Positions 33,601-45,194 of a DNA stretch of 64,000 nt are shown piece after piece. The DNA comes from Malus domestica (taxonomy: Eukaryota > Streptophyta > Magnoliopsida > Rosales > Rosaceae). The DNA is taken from NCBI RefSeq assembly GCF_042453785.1, contig NC_091675.1, forward strand, positions 53,792,501-53,856,500, in the 5' to 3' direction. Each line of letters starts with the position of its first letter. Positions within the stretch are counted from its first letter, which is position 1. A program made the position numbers and the translations under genes. The notes below the pieces were generated by a model, which ran no database searches, was not told the origin of the DNA, and saw nothing but the letters and a program-made list of their open reading frames with translations.

Positions 33601-35135
33601 AGCCAAATACTTATGAACAGGCCTGTCAAGATCCTCAATGGGTTGCTGCAATGCAAGCTGAAATTATTGCTCTCGAGAACAACAAAACTTGGAGTTTTGT
33701 CCCTCTTCCGCCTGGACAACGTCCCATTGGCTGCAAATGGGTTTTCAAACTCAAGTACCACTCCGATGGCACCTTGGAGCATTACAAGGCCCGGCTCGTC
33801 GCCAAGGGCTTCACCCAACGCGAAGGCATTGACTACAAAGAGACTTTCGCACCGGTAGCTAAACTTATCACTGTGCGCTGCTTATTAACTGTGGCTGCTG
33901 TTCGACACTGGCCTTTACATCAAATGGACGTCCAAAACGCCTTCTTACATGGCGAACTTCAGGAGGAGGTATATATGCTGCCACCTCCGGGTTTTAGTCG
34001 ACAGGGGGAGAATGTCGTGTGTCGACTCCACAAATCCTTATATGGTCTCAAACAGGCATCGAGAAGTTGGTTTCGTGAATTCTCCACAGCTATATGTGAC
34101 ATTGGTTTTAGTCAATCTAAGGCAGATTACTCCTTGTTCACTCAAGTCAAGGGCAATTCTCTCACTATTGTGCTGTTATATGTTGATGATATGGTCATTA
34201 CAGGAAACAATGAGGCTGAAATCAACAACCTGAAGGCATTTCTCAGCAGTCGATTTCGAATTAAGGATCTCGGACCCTTGAAATATTTTCTTGGAGTTGA
34301 GGTTGCGCGTTCGAAAGCCGGAGTCACGATTTGCCAAAGAAAATATACACTAGACATATTGGAGGAGGCTGGATTGCTTGGTGCTAAGCCTGCGAAGGTT
34401 CCCATGGAACCTGAGTTGGTGTTAACACCCACAGGTAGTGCTTCACTTCATGAACCTGCTCGATATAGACGCTTGGTTGGAAAATTAATTTATCTAACAA
34501 TCACGAGGCCAGAAATTGCATATACCGTCAACACCTTGAGCCAGTTTATGCAAGATCCTCAACGACACCACCTTGATGCAGCATATCGACTTCTTCGATA
34601 TCTCAAAGAGGCTCCTGGACAAGGTTTGGTGTTTTCTTCACAAAGCAACTTACAATTAACTGGTTATTGTGACGCAGATTGGGCTTGTTGTCCCACTACG
34701 CGTCGATCAGTGACCGGTTATTGTATCTTTCTTGGTAAATCACTAGTGTCCTGGAAAAGTAAGAAGCAAGTCACGGTGGCTCGTTCATCTGCAGAAGCAG
34801 AGAATCGATCGATGGCTACAGCCACTTGTGAATTAAGCTGGTTGCGGTATCTGTTGGAGGATTTACATGTTAAGCATCCCCAACCAGCAAAGTTATTTTG
34901 TGACAATCAAGCAGCCTTATACATTGCTGCAAATCCTGTGTACCACGAGCGTACAAAGCACATTGAGATCGATTGTCACACTGTCCGTGAACGAATCCAA
35001 AAAGGAGAAATCAAGACTGCCTATGTTCGAACAGGGGAACAAGTCGCTGACTTATTTACTAAACCACTACGTGTGCCTGTTTTCCATTCGCATCTAGGCA
35101 AGTTGGGTGTCATCGACATCCACACTCCAACTTGA
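30618..35135 (+). pseudogene. Copia polyprotein, one in-frame stop from a SINE insertion
   Basis: Domains in order: gag (YGQWSRAMRMGL, VWNDLRDRF); zinc knuckle CTYCDGDGHLVDRC; protease WIVDSGATDHIS; integrase (LWHRRLGHPS, TIVDDFTRFTW, RADNGGEF, PQQNGVVERKH); reverse transcriptase (GCKWVFKLK, QMDVQNAFLHGEL, LLYVDDMVI); RNase H (YCDADWA, CDNQAALYIAANPVYHERT, VADLFTKPL). The sole interruption is a TAA at 33051-33053, which lies inside a small SINE between integrase and RT. The SINE plus its duplicated target adds 120 bp, so the frame is kept. The product would stop after integrase unless read through. Confidence 0.93.
33020..33129 (+). mobile_element. 5'-truncated Au-like SINE inside the Copia polyprotein
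   Basis: It starts GGGGGTTCGAGACTTGGG (a Pol III B-box-like GGTTCGAGACT) and includes CGGGAGCCTTGTGCACTGGG, the conserved 3' portion of Au-type plant SINEs. A perfect 10-bp TSD, TTTTACCAAT, occurs at 33010-33019 and 33130-33139. The A-box half is missing, so this copy is 5'-truncated. Confidence 0.88.
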
Positions 35136-35284
35136 GGGGGAGTGTTAAAGGAAAGATAATCTCATGATCTGATTGTGAGCTATTCTAGCATTTGGTGATT
35201 GGTCAACTCTTGGGCTAGAGTAATTGTAGGATGTAAATACAATTAGCTTGATTATAGACTCTGTTTACCTAATATAGCTTATAG

Positions 35285-35535
35285 CATCAGATGAAGAATA
35301 AGAAGAAGCATTTGCGCCATCCCCGGCTGAGGGAATGACTCTACGTGCCACATGGTAGGCACTTCGGTCTGAGAACTTCCCATTGCGTTCATAATGCCAA
35401 ATTCGACAATCCACAACCGAACACATACTGATGGGAAGGCTGACAATTAGTTCCATTTCCTCCTGAGCCCATTGTCACGAGTCGGCAAGGAAGAGATTAT
35501 CCACCGTCACTGCAACATCCCAGTACACCAACGGT
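35285..35535. repeat. Second copy of 30074-30325 (LINE sequence), 251-252 bp, at the truncated 3' LTR
   Basis: The sequence from CATCAGATGAAGAATAAG to CCAACGGT is, by eye, identical to the LINE sequence immediately left of the Copia's 5' LTR. It lies directly against the cut 3' LTR, and unique LINE sequence (GGACTCAAAATTC) resumes after it. Confidence 0.93.
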
Positions 35536-36129
35536 GGACTCAAAATTCAAAAGTAGGAGTCTCTCGACAACCAATTATCTTGCCAAATTCTGATATTCTT
35601 CCCAACACTCAAAGTAATGCTAGGAAGACTAAATTTGTAGATAAAGTTTTAGAAACTAAAAGACATGAAAGTTGTTAATTGGTTTATTACCTAAGCTTTG
35701 ATAAACGTGCTCATTCTTATTGGTGACACATCATTTAGTTTGTAAATTTTGTTTCAAAATTTTGTTTCCCTAGCATTAGAAAAAGTACCACGGATGAAAA
35801 TAAGGTGAAAAAATAGGATACCACCACATCTTCCATTCCCTTACGGTCTTCATGCCATACCCCACCATCATCCTCATGACTATGTGGCCAATTCCTCTTT
35901 TATCTTCAATCAGCTTTTTGGTAGAAAATTTGGTGTTACGATCGCCAAGTTTGACCCAATTTTCTTTTGCTCTTTGTCTCCAAAATAGCTCCTCTTGTTC
36001 AAGCAAATTATTTAGTCTTCCACTTAGCTCATTCTTTTGCTCGATATTGACTCTTCAGTAGAAGGTTGACCCAAAATACTTGTAACTTTATCCTCCACTT
36101 CCATAACTGCACGCGGCCCAGTCGTGGCA

Positions 36130-37257
36130 AGTAATTCGCTTGTATTAAAACAACCATAAATAATAGTTCAGTAAAGACTTATGATAAAAACCAAATTAGG
36201 CTAAGCCACACAATTGAATGCATAATAATGTGGATCAAACTCGCCATTTATGAATCGAACTTGAGACTTCTCATTTAAATGTGAAAAAAATACCACTAGG
36301 TCATAATATTTCACTACGTCAAATTTTGTCTTTATGAACTAGCCAAATCTAAACTGAACGGGAAATTTTATTTGAACCCAAATATCTTATCTCTACACCC
36401 AACTAACAAGTTTTATCTACCAAACTTCCAAGTTTACCCTTAAATAAATAAGAATAAGAAAAGAAAAGAAAAGAAATATTGGTGTTTTTATCTCTAGACC
36501 CCATAACTCCAAAAATGGCACACCAGTGTACTCCTCCATTATTTCTGGCAAAACCCACCCAAATAACAACAAAATATTTTCTCGAGTTTATCAACGAATC
36601 AACTTACTAGAAACCCTCATCAACCCTCATTTATAATTTCAATGTAGGTTTTTGGCTGATATATTTGCTTGTTTGAACCATTATTTAGGAGTTGGCTACT
36701 TGCATAAATTATTAAAACTAACAAGTCAGCTTGCTAGAAACCCTTGTTGCTATCTCTTCTAAATAGACACTGACATGGAAACTTTTTTCTCATATTGCAG
36801 GAATTTGTTTCATGCAACACGGATTTCTAGCCAACTTACTTGTTGATGAACTCAGGAGCATATTTTGTTGTCATTTAGGGTGTGTTTAGCGGGAAATAAT
36901 GGAGGAGTGCAAATGTGTGCCCTTTTTTTGAGTTATTGGGTGTAGAGATAAAAACACAAATGTTTATTTTCTTTTATTTTCTTATTCGTATTTATTTAAA
37001 GGCAAACTTAAAAGTTTAGTAAAGAAAATTTTTTAGTTGGGTGTAGAGATAAAATAGCTGAGTCCAAATAAAATTTCTCAATGGCCACGTGATTATAATA
37101 TCCTTGACCAGGTCAGCGTGGAAGATGGCAAGGAAACCGCCACGCATATTGTGAAGTCAAGAAAAGAGGCCTTATCATAAGTTCATAACACAAGAGATGG
37201 ATCAGTCTTTGACATTTATTCTCTCAGCATCTCATCCTTTTTAGTAATCGAACGATC
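36130..37257 (+). promoter_or_regulatory. TIR3 upstream region with a large foldback insert
   Basis: The parts outside the foldback match the TIR5 upstream (36145-36340 with 52630-52830; 37085-37257 with 53180-53360). TTGACC sits at 37104-37109. Between them, an inverted repeat spans about 36358-37082: its outer arms (~200 bp each) begin GAAATTTTATTTG and share TTATCTCTACACCCAACTA. I found no clear TSD, so its superfamily is unassigned. Confidence 0.65.
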
Positions 37258-39413
37258 ATGGATTCAACGACCAATGAAGGAGCCTCTTCCTCCTTGTCTT
37301 CTTCTTACACCCAGTCATGGACATATGATGTCTCCCTCAGTTTTAGAGGAGAGGATACCCGCTAAAATTTTGTAGGTCATCTGTACAACAATTTGGTTCA
37401 GAAGGGAATCAAAACCTTCATGGACGATGAGGCGCTTAAAAGAGGAGCGGAAATATCATTGGCGCTTCTCAAAGAAATTGAGGATTCGAGGATTTCTCTC
37501 GTTGTCTTCTCCGAAAACTACGCTTCCTCAGAGTGGTGCTTAGATGAACTCGTTCACATCTTTCACTGTAAAAAGCAACTGCAGCAGATGGTTTTTCCAG
37601 TTTTTTACAAGGTGGATCCATCGGATGTGAGGAACCAAAGAGAGTTTCGGTAAGGCACTTGCTGACCATGAAAGCAAACTCAAAGATAACATGGACAAGG
37701 TGTTGAGATGGAGAGAAACTCTTACAAAAGCAGCAAATTTGTCTGGCTGGTCATTCCTGGCCGACGGGTATTTTTCTGACCTCTATGTACTTGCAAACCT
37801 ATCATTCAAATGTAAAATAAGTGTATTATTTGCTTCAATTCATAAGCATAATTTGAAGGCTTTTTAGCCAAAATGGTTTTTCTGAGCATAACTCTTTATT
37901 TTTTTCTTTAAGATTTAAAATCAATAGAAATGGTTCTTGAGATTGTTCATCGTCAATCATTTTGGATATTCTGTGAAAAAAAAATTTCTATTAAATTGAG
38001 TGTATTTTTGTCAAATCAATCACTCCACTTGAACTGGTGGTTTCTTCAATTTAGCTGAGATTTCTCATATAATGACTAAAATGATTGACGATGGACACTC
38101 TCAAGAGACACTTCTATCGATTTTAAATTTCACTGACGAAAATGACGAGTTATAACAATTTTAGCAACTATTTTAGTTAAAAAGACTAACATAAATATAT
38201 AATATTTGAGAAATGCTAAGGAGACCCTCTCAAAATAGAACTCTCTCACATCTCATAGTTTAGTGTTAGTTCCCTTGCCAACATTCTAAAATATTGTGAC
38301 AAAAAGTTCATGGAGAGTCTCACTTTTGAGAAATTATCCTTAGCATTTTTTTCATAATATTTTGATATTATTCCCTCACAATTTATAGGAAAACTTGTTT
38401 AAGTTATTCATTATTAGTATGTGAAGTGAACACATATTGGAGAATATGATCCCACATCGGCCATATGATAACATAATATACCACAAATATATAAGAGTTT
38501 GCACTCCTAATACTAGCAAGAATTTTTGTAGTAAAATCTAATACTGAGTAGTATGAGAGTTTTTATGATTAGTATTTCACTATTATGTGGAATATCCAAA
38601 TATTTTTTTTAGTATGGTCTAATATTATTCATTTAGTTCAAAAATATTTGACTTTCTTTTTCTTGAGTAGAGTTGTCTGTCTACACTTAAAATATTGATT
38701 ACATGGAACATCCACGAATTTCTTGTAGTTTAATTATAATAATGTTCTTTTTTATGCTTTTAAACTTGTAGGCATGAATATAAATTTATTCAAAAAATTG
38801 TTGAAGAGATTTCGGTCCAAGTTTTAGGTATTACCCATTTGAACGTGGCAAAGTACCCATTTGGAATAGAGTCACGTGTCAAACAATCCAGTACGGTTTT
38901 TTTGGATCTTGGATCTGTTCCTGTCCTCGATCGCGAGCAATTAGCCCTCCAACTCCGTCAAGGACAAACCGAAGATCAAAAGCGCCACCAGCACCATTTC
39001 CTCTCCAGTCTCTCCCCCTCACGCCGTTCCTCCGACGCCGCACCGCCCGCAACCACCGCCAATTTTGATCAAGACCGAGATTGGGATAGAGAGAGAGACC
39101 GAGAGAGAGACGGAGATCGAGAACGCATTCCTTTAATGGTGTTGCTTCCGCCCTCGCTTTCTTAGCCGGAAGATTTGTTAGGATTCGCTTTCTTATGTAT
39201 GCTGTGTTACTGATTGGTTTGGCGATGCAGGCACAAGATTGCAGGCAGCTGGAAAGTCGGATAAGGAGGAAGAAGAAGGATCTGATAGTTTTGGGATTCT
39301 TAACCGCTTTGATGGTCATCATCGTTATAGTTAGAGCAAGTCCACCCCTGTGGACTTTGCGCCAACACCCAGCGCATTTATCCACTCAAATGAACAGTAA
39401 CAGACTCCAATGA
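37258..39413 (+). pseudogene. TIR3: TIR - linker - VAMP72-tail pseudogene
   Basis: Exon 1 (37258-37767) has a TAA at 37363-37365, right after FRGEDTR-type sequence, and a 2-bp loss near 37640-37648 (AGAGAGTTTCGG against AGAGAGAGTTTCGG in TIR5) that shifts the frame. Exon 2 (38772-39138, 122 codons plus the split codon) and exon 3 (from 39231: AQDCRQLESRIRRK, then a hydrophobic stretch) stay open. The end of exon 3 is cut by a Harbinger insertion at 39334, which adds ~26 foreign codons up to 39413. Exon 1 decay against intact exons 2-3 suggests TIR function was lost first. Confidence 0.88.
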
Positions 39414-40170
39414 ACAGTAATAGGCCAAGGCATCTCCACCCCTAAAACTAAATAGCCTAGTCAATTTTATTAAAATATTATTAATTTTTATTATAAAATA
39501 ATAATTTTTATTAAAGTACTCTCTGGACTCCATTCTTCTTTTTCTTCCGTGATTTTCCAACTGTGCTGTCAAGCACAGTTTCACCACTTTTTCTTCCCTT
39601 CTTCTTTTTCTTCTCTTCAAACCACCAAAACCCATGTGAGATTTTAGCCAAGTTCGGCCCTACCCCACGAGCCGCAACCACCAAACGAACCCGACGACCC
39701 GCAATCCCACCCAACCCTCCTCCCCCATCCCCTCACCCATTGGTGCGCCAACCAAAACTGCAAACCCTTCGCCGTCGATCCTCTCGATCCCCGGAGCTCC
39801 TCCGATTGCGACTGGTTCTCCGACGCCGCCTCCGATTCAGACCATGACGTCAGCTACTTCGTCACCGATCTATTCAATCGCTGCAGCTCCGAGCAACAGC
39901 CCAAGACCGAGAGGGAGAGTTTTGGATATGGAAGCTCGAGTTGGGGTGGTGGTGGAAGGAAAGCAGAGAGCTTCGAATTCAGCTCAAGGAGATGTGGCGG
40001 TATCGCCTGGCATCATGTAGGCCGGGCAAGAGCTCAGCACATTCTGAGCCGGCCTAGAGACCAGCTTGGGCTGGGTGCCAGCCTATCTGCTCGGCTGGAA
40101 TGGATTGGCTGGGTGCCGGGCCAATAATTTGGCTGGGTGCTGGCCTAAAGGTTCCCCGGTGGAACTGCTC
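39334..40170. mobile_element. Non-autonomous Harbinger element carrying a captured coding-like fragment
   Basis: Ends GAGCAAGTCCACC and, inward from the right, GAGCAGTTCCACC, with TSD TTA at 39331-39333 and 40171-40173. The tandem copy near 44690 has the empty site TATAGTTATAGGAG. The interior is GC-rich (about 39600-40000) and reads as possible coding sequence on the plus strand (for example DWFSDAASDSDHDVSYFVTD), unlike ordinary MITE filler. I do not recognise the source gene. Confidence 0.85.
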
Positions 40171-40173
40171 TTA

Positions 40174-40575
40174 TAGGAGTGGTGGCAGCTTGATAGGCGT
40201 CCGCCTAGCCAATGGAGGTGGCGAAAAAACGATATTTTTTTATTTTTTATTTCATTTTTTCAATAAAATCGAAGAGACTTTTGAATACTTAGAGCATCTC
40301 CAAAAAATATGTTAAATATAATAGGTTAAAATTTTATTTGATGGTTGATGTGATAAATTGAATACAAGTGCTTTTTTTTTTTACCCAATGAATGTATCAA
40401 ATATTTATTTTATTATTTTATTGGGCCTAAAGTTACATTAACTATTAAAAAATAATAAAAAAATATTGTAGTTTTATTTTATTGGTTGTTAATGAGACCC
40501 ACGTATTAAAAAATTCAATTAAATATATTTGATTCCTTCTTTGTTTGTTGTAAAAAAAAGACAGCTAGAAAGTAA
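40174..40575. other. TIR3 3' flank with truncated MITE, left member of a tandem duplication
   Basis: Matches 44693-45094. The MITE that is complete at 44818-45191 is cut here at 40575, where exon-2 sequence (ACCGAAGATCAAAAG) starts again. This is the tandem-duplication junction. Confidence 0.88.
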
Positions 40576-40755
40576 ACCGAAGATCAAAAGCGCCACCAGC
40601 ACCATTTCCTCTCCAGTCTCTCCCCCTCACGCCGTTCCTCCGACGCCGCACCGCCCGCAACCACCGCTAATTTTGATCAAGACCGAGATTGGGATAGAGA
40701 GAGAGAGAGAGAGACCGAGAGAGAGACGGAGATCGAGAACGCATTCCTTTAATGG

Positions 40756-43700
40756 CAAGGACGGAGCTACCATGGGCCTAGGGGCGGATGCCCCCACTGA
40801 GATTTTTCTGATGCTGACTCTTTTGCGGGATTGATTCTCAGAGGACGAGTACTGTGTGCTGCCTTATGATTGCCATCCTCATTATATGGCATAGAATAGA
40901 TTGACATTCGAGCCCATATTCATTGATTAATTTTTCCTTTTCCAGATTAATCCCTATCTTCTTCACCCTGAGATGAATATCATCAGCAGTTCGTTGGTCC
41001 TACAAAGCGTCGTGCACCAACATTTATCTTGTCTCCACCTTTCGGCTTTCACATTAAGCTTATAGTTTGACAAATGTCCCAGCGAAAGATAATTTTCATC
41101 ATGCTGGCATGCTGCTCAAACTGATCGGGTTTTGCAGCAGCAGAGGCAGAGCCCCCACTGATATTTTTCTGGTTTTGCTCTCCGATCTGGTTCTGCAAAA
41201 GCAGAGCTAGGTTTTATTTTTTTTTTAAATCCAGGCCAAAACGACGTCGTTTTGGTCCTGGTATAAAAAAAATAGTAAACGAAACGGCGTCGTTTCGTAT
41301 ATGTTTGAAAAAAATAAAAGGTATGTTATAGTGGGGGACTGCTTGTCCCCACCCGGTCCACCCCCATTCCATTATTTCCATCTTTCCGTTTCCTTTGCCA
41401 ATCAGAGAGCAGCTCTTCACCAATTCCCCAAATTCCAAGCAGGCAGCAGCAGAAACGGAACAGAACAGAAGCAACAAAGGTGTTGTTCCCAGGCTCCCAG
41501 CCAACCACGCGCAGCCAGCCACTCACCAGCCAGCCGCTCTAGTCGACATATATATATTTAGGTAATTTTTTTAATTTCTAAATCTATAATCCCTAACCCT
41601 AATTAATTATTTAAGATGAATTTTTGTTTAATTGGTATAGAAATATAGAATCATATGGTAATGCACTAATATGGTTATTGGTTATTGATATGAATTCTAT
41701 GATTATTGATGAATGAAATTATGAAATTACAAATTCTATGAATATGGGTATACATTTATTCATATGATTAGTTGAATTAAATGTTTATTTGTTGAATAAT
41801 TTGTATGTTTATTGGTATTGCCATATTGGTTATTGGTTAATTGAATTGTTGCCTTGGTTGGATATGGATTAGTTATTAAGTATATTAATATAGTATACTC
41901 TAGGATTAAGAGTCTAAGAATTTTATTGAGATTTTTATTCTATAAATTCTACAAATTACGTATGAACCTTATTTGTTATTGGTATCAATATGATTGACTT
42001 TGCAGACTGAAACATCATGGAGAGGTTTTTTAAAAAAAAATATTAGTGCCGCCATCCCCAGTTATTGAGAAAAATTATGATACTCAAGGACAAGATAGTA
42101 CATAATTTATTTTATCAAATCTTCCATTAGATCCTGGTAAGCGAATTCGAATTTTGGATTACAATCCTAATATTCGAGATCAAGTACGAAGAGCGTATGT
42201 GCTAGCTGGTCCTCAACAACCTAAAACCCATAATTTTCCTTACAAGAAATATGGAGACACGCAAAGACGATTCAACCCTGCTTGGTTTGATGATTTTCCT
42301 ACTTGGTTGGAATATAGTGTAGAAAAAGATGCTGCCTTTTGTCTGTGTTGCTACCTTTTTAAACCAAACATTGGAGAACAAGCAGGTGGTGATTTCCTTG
42401 TTGGCGAAGGATTTTCTAACTGGAAGAAGAAAGAAAGACTTCTAACTTATATTGGAGGCGTCAATAGTGCACACAATCAAGCATGGAATAGTTTTGAAGC
42501 TTTAAGGAGTCAAAAGCAACATATCCAATCTTTTTTCTCTAAAACTCATGATGAAGCTCGGATTCAATATAGGGCTCGGTTGAATGCATCAATCGATTGT
42601 TGTCGATTTCTTTTGAGACAAAGACTTGCATTTCGTGGTAATGATGAATCTGAACATTCAAGCAATCATGGGAACTTTCTTGAGCTTCTACAGTTTCTTG
42701 CCAACCATAATAAGGATGTGAAAGCCGTTACTTTGAAAAATGATCCGGAGAATCACTAATTGACATCACCAGATATTCAAAAAGACATTGTAAATGCTTG
42801 TGCAACTGAGACCATCAGGGCTATTATTAAAGACATTGGCACTTCGTTGTTTTCTATTTTGATTGATGAATCTCGCGACGTATCAACAAAGGAACAAATG
42901 GCTATTGTATTGCGTTATATGGACAAGAATGGGCATGTCATTGAGCGCCTTATTGGCATTGAGCATGTTACTAGTACCGCTGCTCTCTCACTCAAGGAAA
43001 CCATTGATGAGGTATTTTCTAGGCATAAATTGAGCATGTCTAGGTTGCGTGGGCAAGGTTACGATGGGGCCAGCAATATGCAAGGTGAGTTCAATGGTCT
43101 TAAAGCTCTAATTATGAAAGAAAATGGTTGTGCTTATTATATTCATTGCTTTGCACATCAACTTCAATTAGCTCTTGTAGCTGTGGCAAAGAAGAACATC
43201 CAAATTGAGTCTCTTTTAGTATAGTTACTATTTTGGTAAATGTTGTTGGAGCTTCATCGAAGCGTTGTGATCTTCTTCGAGAGAAGCAATCTATTGCAGT
43301 TATTGAAGCACTAAACAGTGGTGAGTTTACAAGTGGGAAAGGCAAAAATCAAGAAACTACTTTGAAACGTGCTGGAGAAACACGTTGGGGTTCACATTTG
43401 GGTACTTTAGTAAGTATAATGACTATGTTTTCATCCATACTTGATGTACTTGAAGTAATAGCAGATGATGGAGTAAGCTCTCAACAAAGATGTGAAGCGA
43501 ATAATTTATTGGATTCCATGCAATCATTTGATTTTGTGTTTAATCTACACTTGATGAAAGATATACTAGGAATAACCAATGAATTGTCACAAGCATTGTA
43601 AAGGAAGGATCAGGATATTGTAAATGCCATGAAGTTGGTTGGAGTTTGTAAGCAAAGGTTGGAGATAATGAGGAAAACTGGTTGGGATTCTTTACTTAGT

Positions 43701-44487
43701 GAAGTCTCAAAATTTTGTCTTAAACATAATATTGATGTGCCTAATATGGATGATATGTTTCTTTCTCAAAGGCGAGGGCAACGAAAAGCACAAGCAGTCA
43801 CAAATATGCATCATTATTGTGTTGGGATATTTTATGTTGTTTTGGATTGGCAGCTCCAAGAACTAAATAATCGTTTCAATGAGACCAACACTGAGTTACT
43901 TCTTTGTTTGGCATGTTTATGTCCAGCTGACTCCTTCTCTGCTTTTGATAGCCAAAAGCTATTGCGTCTTGCCCAGTTTTATCCTAAAGACTTCTCTTTG
44001 AATGAGCTGGTGATACTTAAGATTCAACTTGAGACTTACATTGTGGATATGCGATCTAGCATTGAGTTTTCAGGTTTAAAAGACATTGGAGATCTTGCAA
44101 AGAAAATGGTTCACTGCAAAAAGCACAAGGTGTATTCGCTGGTTTACTTGTTTTTGACATCCAGTTGCTACTGCAACCGTTGAAAGAGCATTTTCGGCCA
44201 TGAAAATTCTGAAGAATCGATTGAGAAATCGGATGGGAGATCAATGGATGAATGATAACATGATTATTTTTATAGAGAGAGAGATATTTGATGGTATTGA
44301 TAATGATGTTGTCATGCAACGCTTTCAGAACATGAAAACGCGTCGAGGGATATTGTAAGGGACTGTTGTATGAAAAACTTTCTGGATTAATATACAAGTA
44401 TGTGTTTAGTAAATTCTTGAGCTTTTTAATTATGACTTTATTATTTGATGATGCCCTCATTCACACAAATCTCTGGCTTCGTCCCTG
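40756..44487 (+). mobile_element. hAT element (TTF-type) with decayed transposase
   Basis: 8-bp TSD TTTAATGG at 40748-40755 and 44488-44495; the unduplicated site is seen at 39132-39139 in the sister copy. Ends CAAGGACGGAGCTACC and, inward from the right, CAGGGACGAAGCCAG. A leader of ~1.3 kb precedes the transposase frames. Confidence 0.94.
42154..44358 (+). pseudogene. hAT transposase, TTF zinc-finger/DUF4371 type, decayed
   Basis: The frames in order: the TTF-type zinc-finger region (RRFNPAWFDDFPTWLEYS, FCLCCYLF; 42154-42759); a TAA at 42757-42759; the DUF4371/RNase H-like core (SILIDESRDVSTKEQ, GQGYDGASNM, IHCFAHQLQLAL; 42760-43224); stops and a shift near 43220; then 43233-43601 and 43629-44183. 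The last part includes LQELNNRFNETNTELLLC. The hATC dimerisation segment (TVERAFSAMKILKNRLRN) lies in a different frame at about 44170-44358. At least three stops or shifts and an apparent internal deletion make it non-functional. Confidence 0.9.
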
Positions 44488-44817
44488 TTTAATGGTGCTG
44501 CTTCCGCCCTCGCTTTCTTAGCCGGAAGATTTGTTAAGATTCGCTTTCTTATGTATGCTGTGTTACTGATTGGTTTGGCGATGCAGGCACAAGATTGCAG
44601 GCAGCTGGAAAGTCAGATAAGGAGGAAGAAGAAGGATCTGATAGTTTTGGGATTCTTAACCGCTTTGATGGTCATCATCGTTATAGTTATAGGAGTGGTG
44701 GCAGCTTGATAGGCGTCCGCCTAGCCAATGGAGGTGGCGAAAAAACGATATTTTTTTATTTTTTATTTCATTTTTTCAATAAAATCGAAGAGACTTTTGA
44801 ATACTTAGAGCATCTCC

Positions 44818-45191
44818 AAAAAATATGTTAAATATAATAGGTTAAAATTTTATTTGATGGTTGATGTGATAAATTGAATACAAGTGCTATTTTTTTTTTC
44901 CCCAATGAATGTATCAAATATTTATTTTATTATTTTTTTGGGCCTAGAGTTACATTAACTATTAAAAAATAATAAAAAAATATTGTAGTTTTATTTTATT
45001 GGTTGTTAATGAGACCCACGTATTAAAAAATTCAATTCAATATATTTGACTCCTTCTTTGTTTGTTGTAAAAAAAAGACAGCTAGAAAGTAAGGCGTCAA
45101 ATGACTCACATGTCACATCATATATGGCATATCCATTGGATAACACCTAAATGTCTTTTAATCTTATTTGACATCTCCTTTGGAGATGGTC
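44818..45191. mobile_element. Harbinger-type MITE in the TIR3b 3' flank
   Basis: Ends GAGCATCTCCAAA and, inward from the right, GACCATCTCCAAA; TSD TTA at 44815-44817 and 45192-45194. TIR5's flank has the empty site near 56620 (GAATATTTAGATGAACACTT). 374 bp, AT-rich, non-coding. Confidence 0.85.
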
Positions 45192-45194
45192 TTA

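Larger units (their letters stand above)
30326..35284 (+). mobile_element. Copia retrotransposon, young, with truncated 3' LTR
   Basis: 5' LTR about 30326-30530 (TGTTAAAGG...TTCCACA), primer-binding site TGGTATCAGAGC at 30539-30550, polyprotein 30618-35135, purine tract TTGAGGGGGAG, then a 3' LTR beginning at 35143 and cut off after ~142 bp. The shared LTR part is identical by eye. It inserted into the LINE after ACGGT (30321-30325). The right side is rearranged: the 3' LTR runs straight into a second copy of the 5' flanking sequence. Confidence 0.92.
28939..36129 (-). mobile_element. LINE (non-LTR) remnant with an internal deletion and a nested Copia
   Basis: A 17-bp TSD, AGTAATTYGCTTGTATT, at 28922-28938 and 36130-36146, with a poly(T) start (poly(A) on the minus strand) at the left end. 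Read on the minus strand, it keeps the part just upstream of reverse transcriptase (LEQEELFWRQRAKENWVKLG, about 35776-36006). Then, after loss of the RT core, come the zinc-binding domain (LCGFCGSSGESTEHVLRDC, about 29669-30046) and an RNase H-like domain (KGDSIMVLAAM, about 29202-29507). About 2 kb of LINE remains. TIR5's upstream shows the empty site near 52616. Confidence 0.88.
40576..44709 (+). pseudogene. TIR3b: tandem partial copy (end of exon 2, exon 3), split by a hAT
   Basis: It starts inside exon 2 and runs to 40755, where the hAT (40756-44487) intervenes, then resumes at 44496. Intron 2 has the usual GATGCAG|G end. Exon 3 (44587-44709) encodes AQDCRQLESQIRRKKK, a hydrophobic helix (LIVLGFLTALMVIIVIVIGV) and a stop. 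This shows the complete exon-3 end that TIR3 lost. No TIR exon is linked. Confidence 0.87.
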
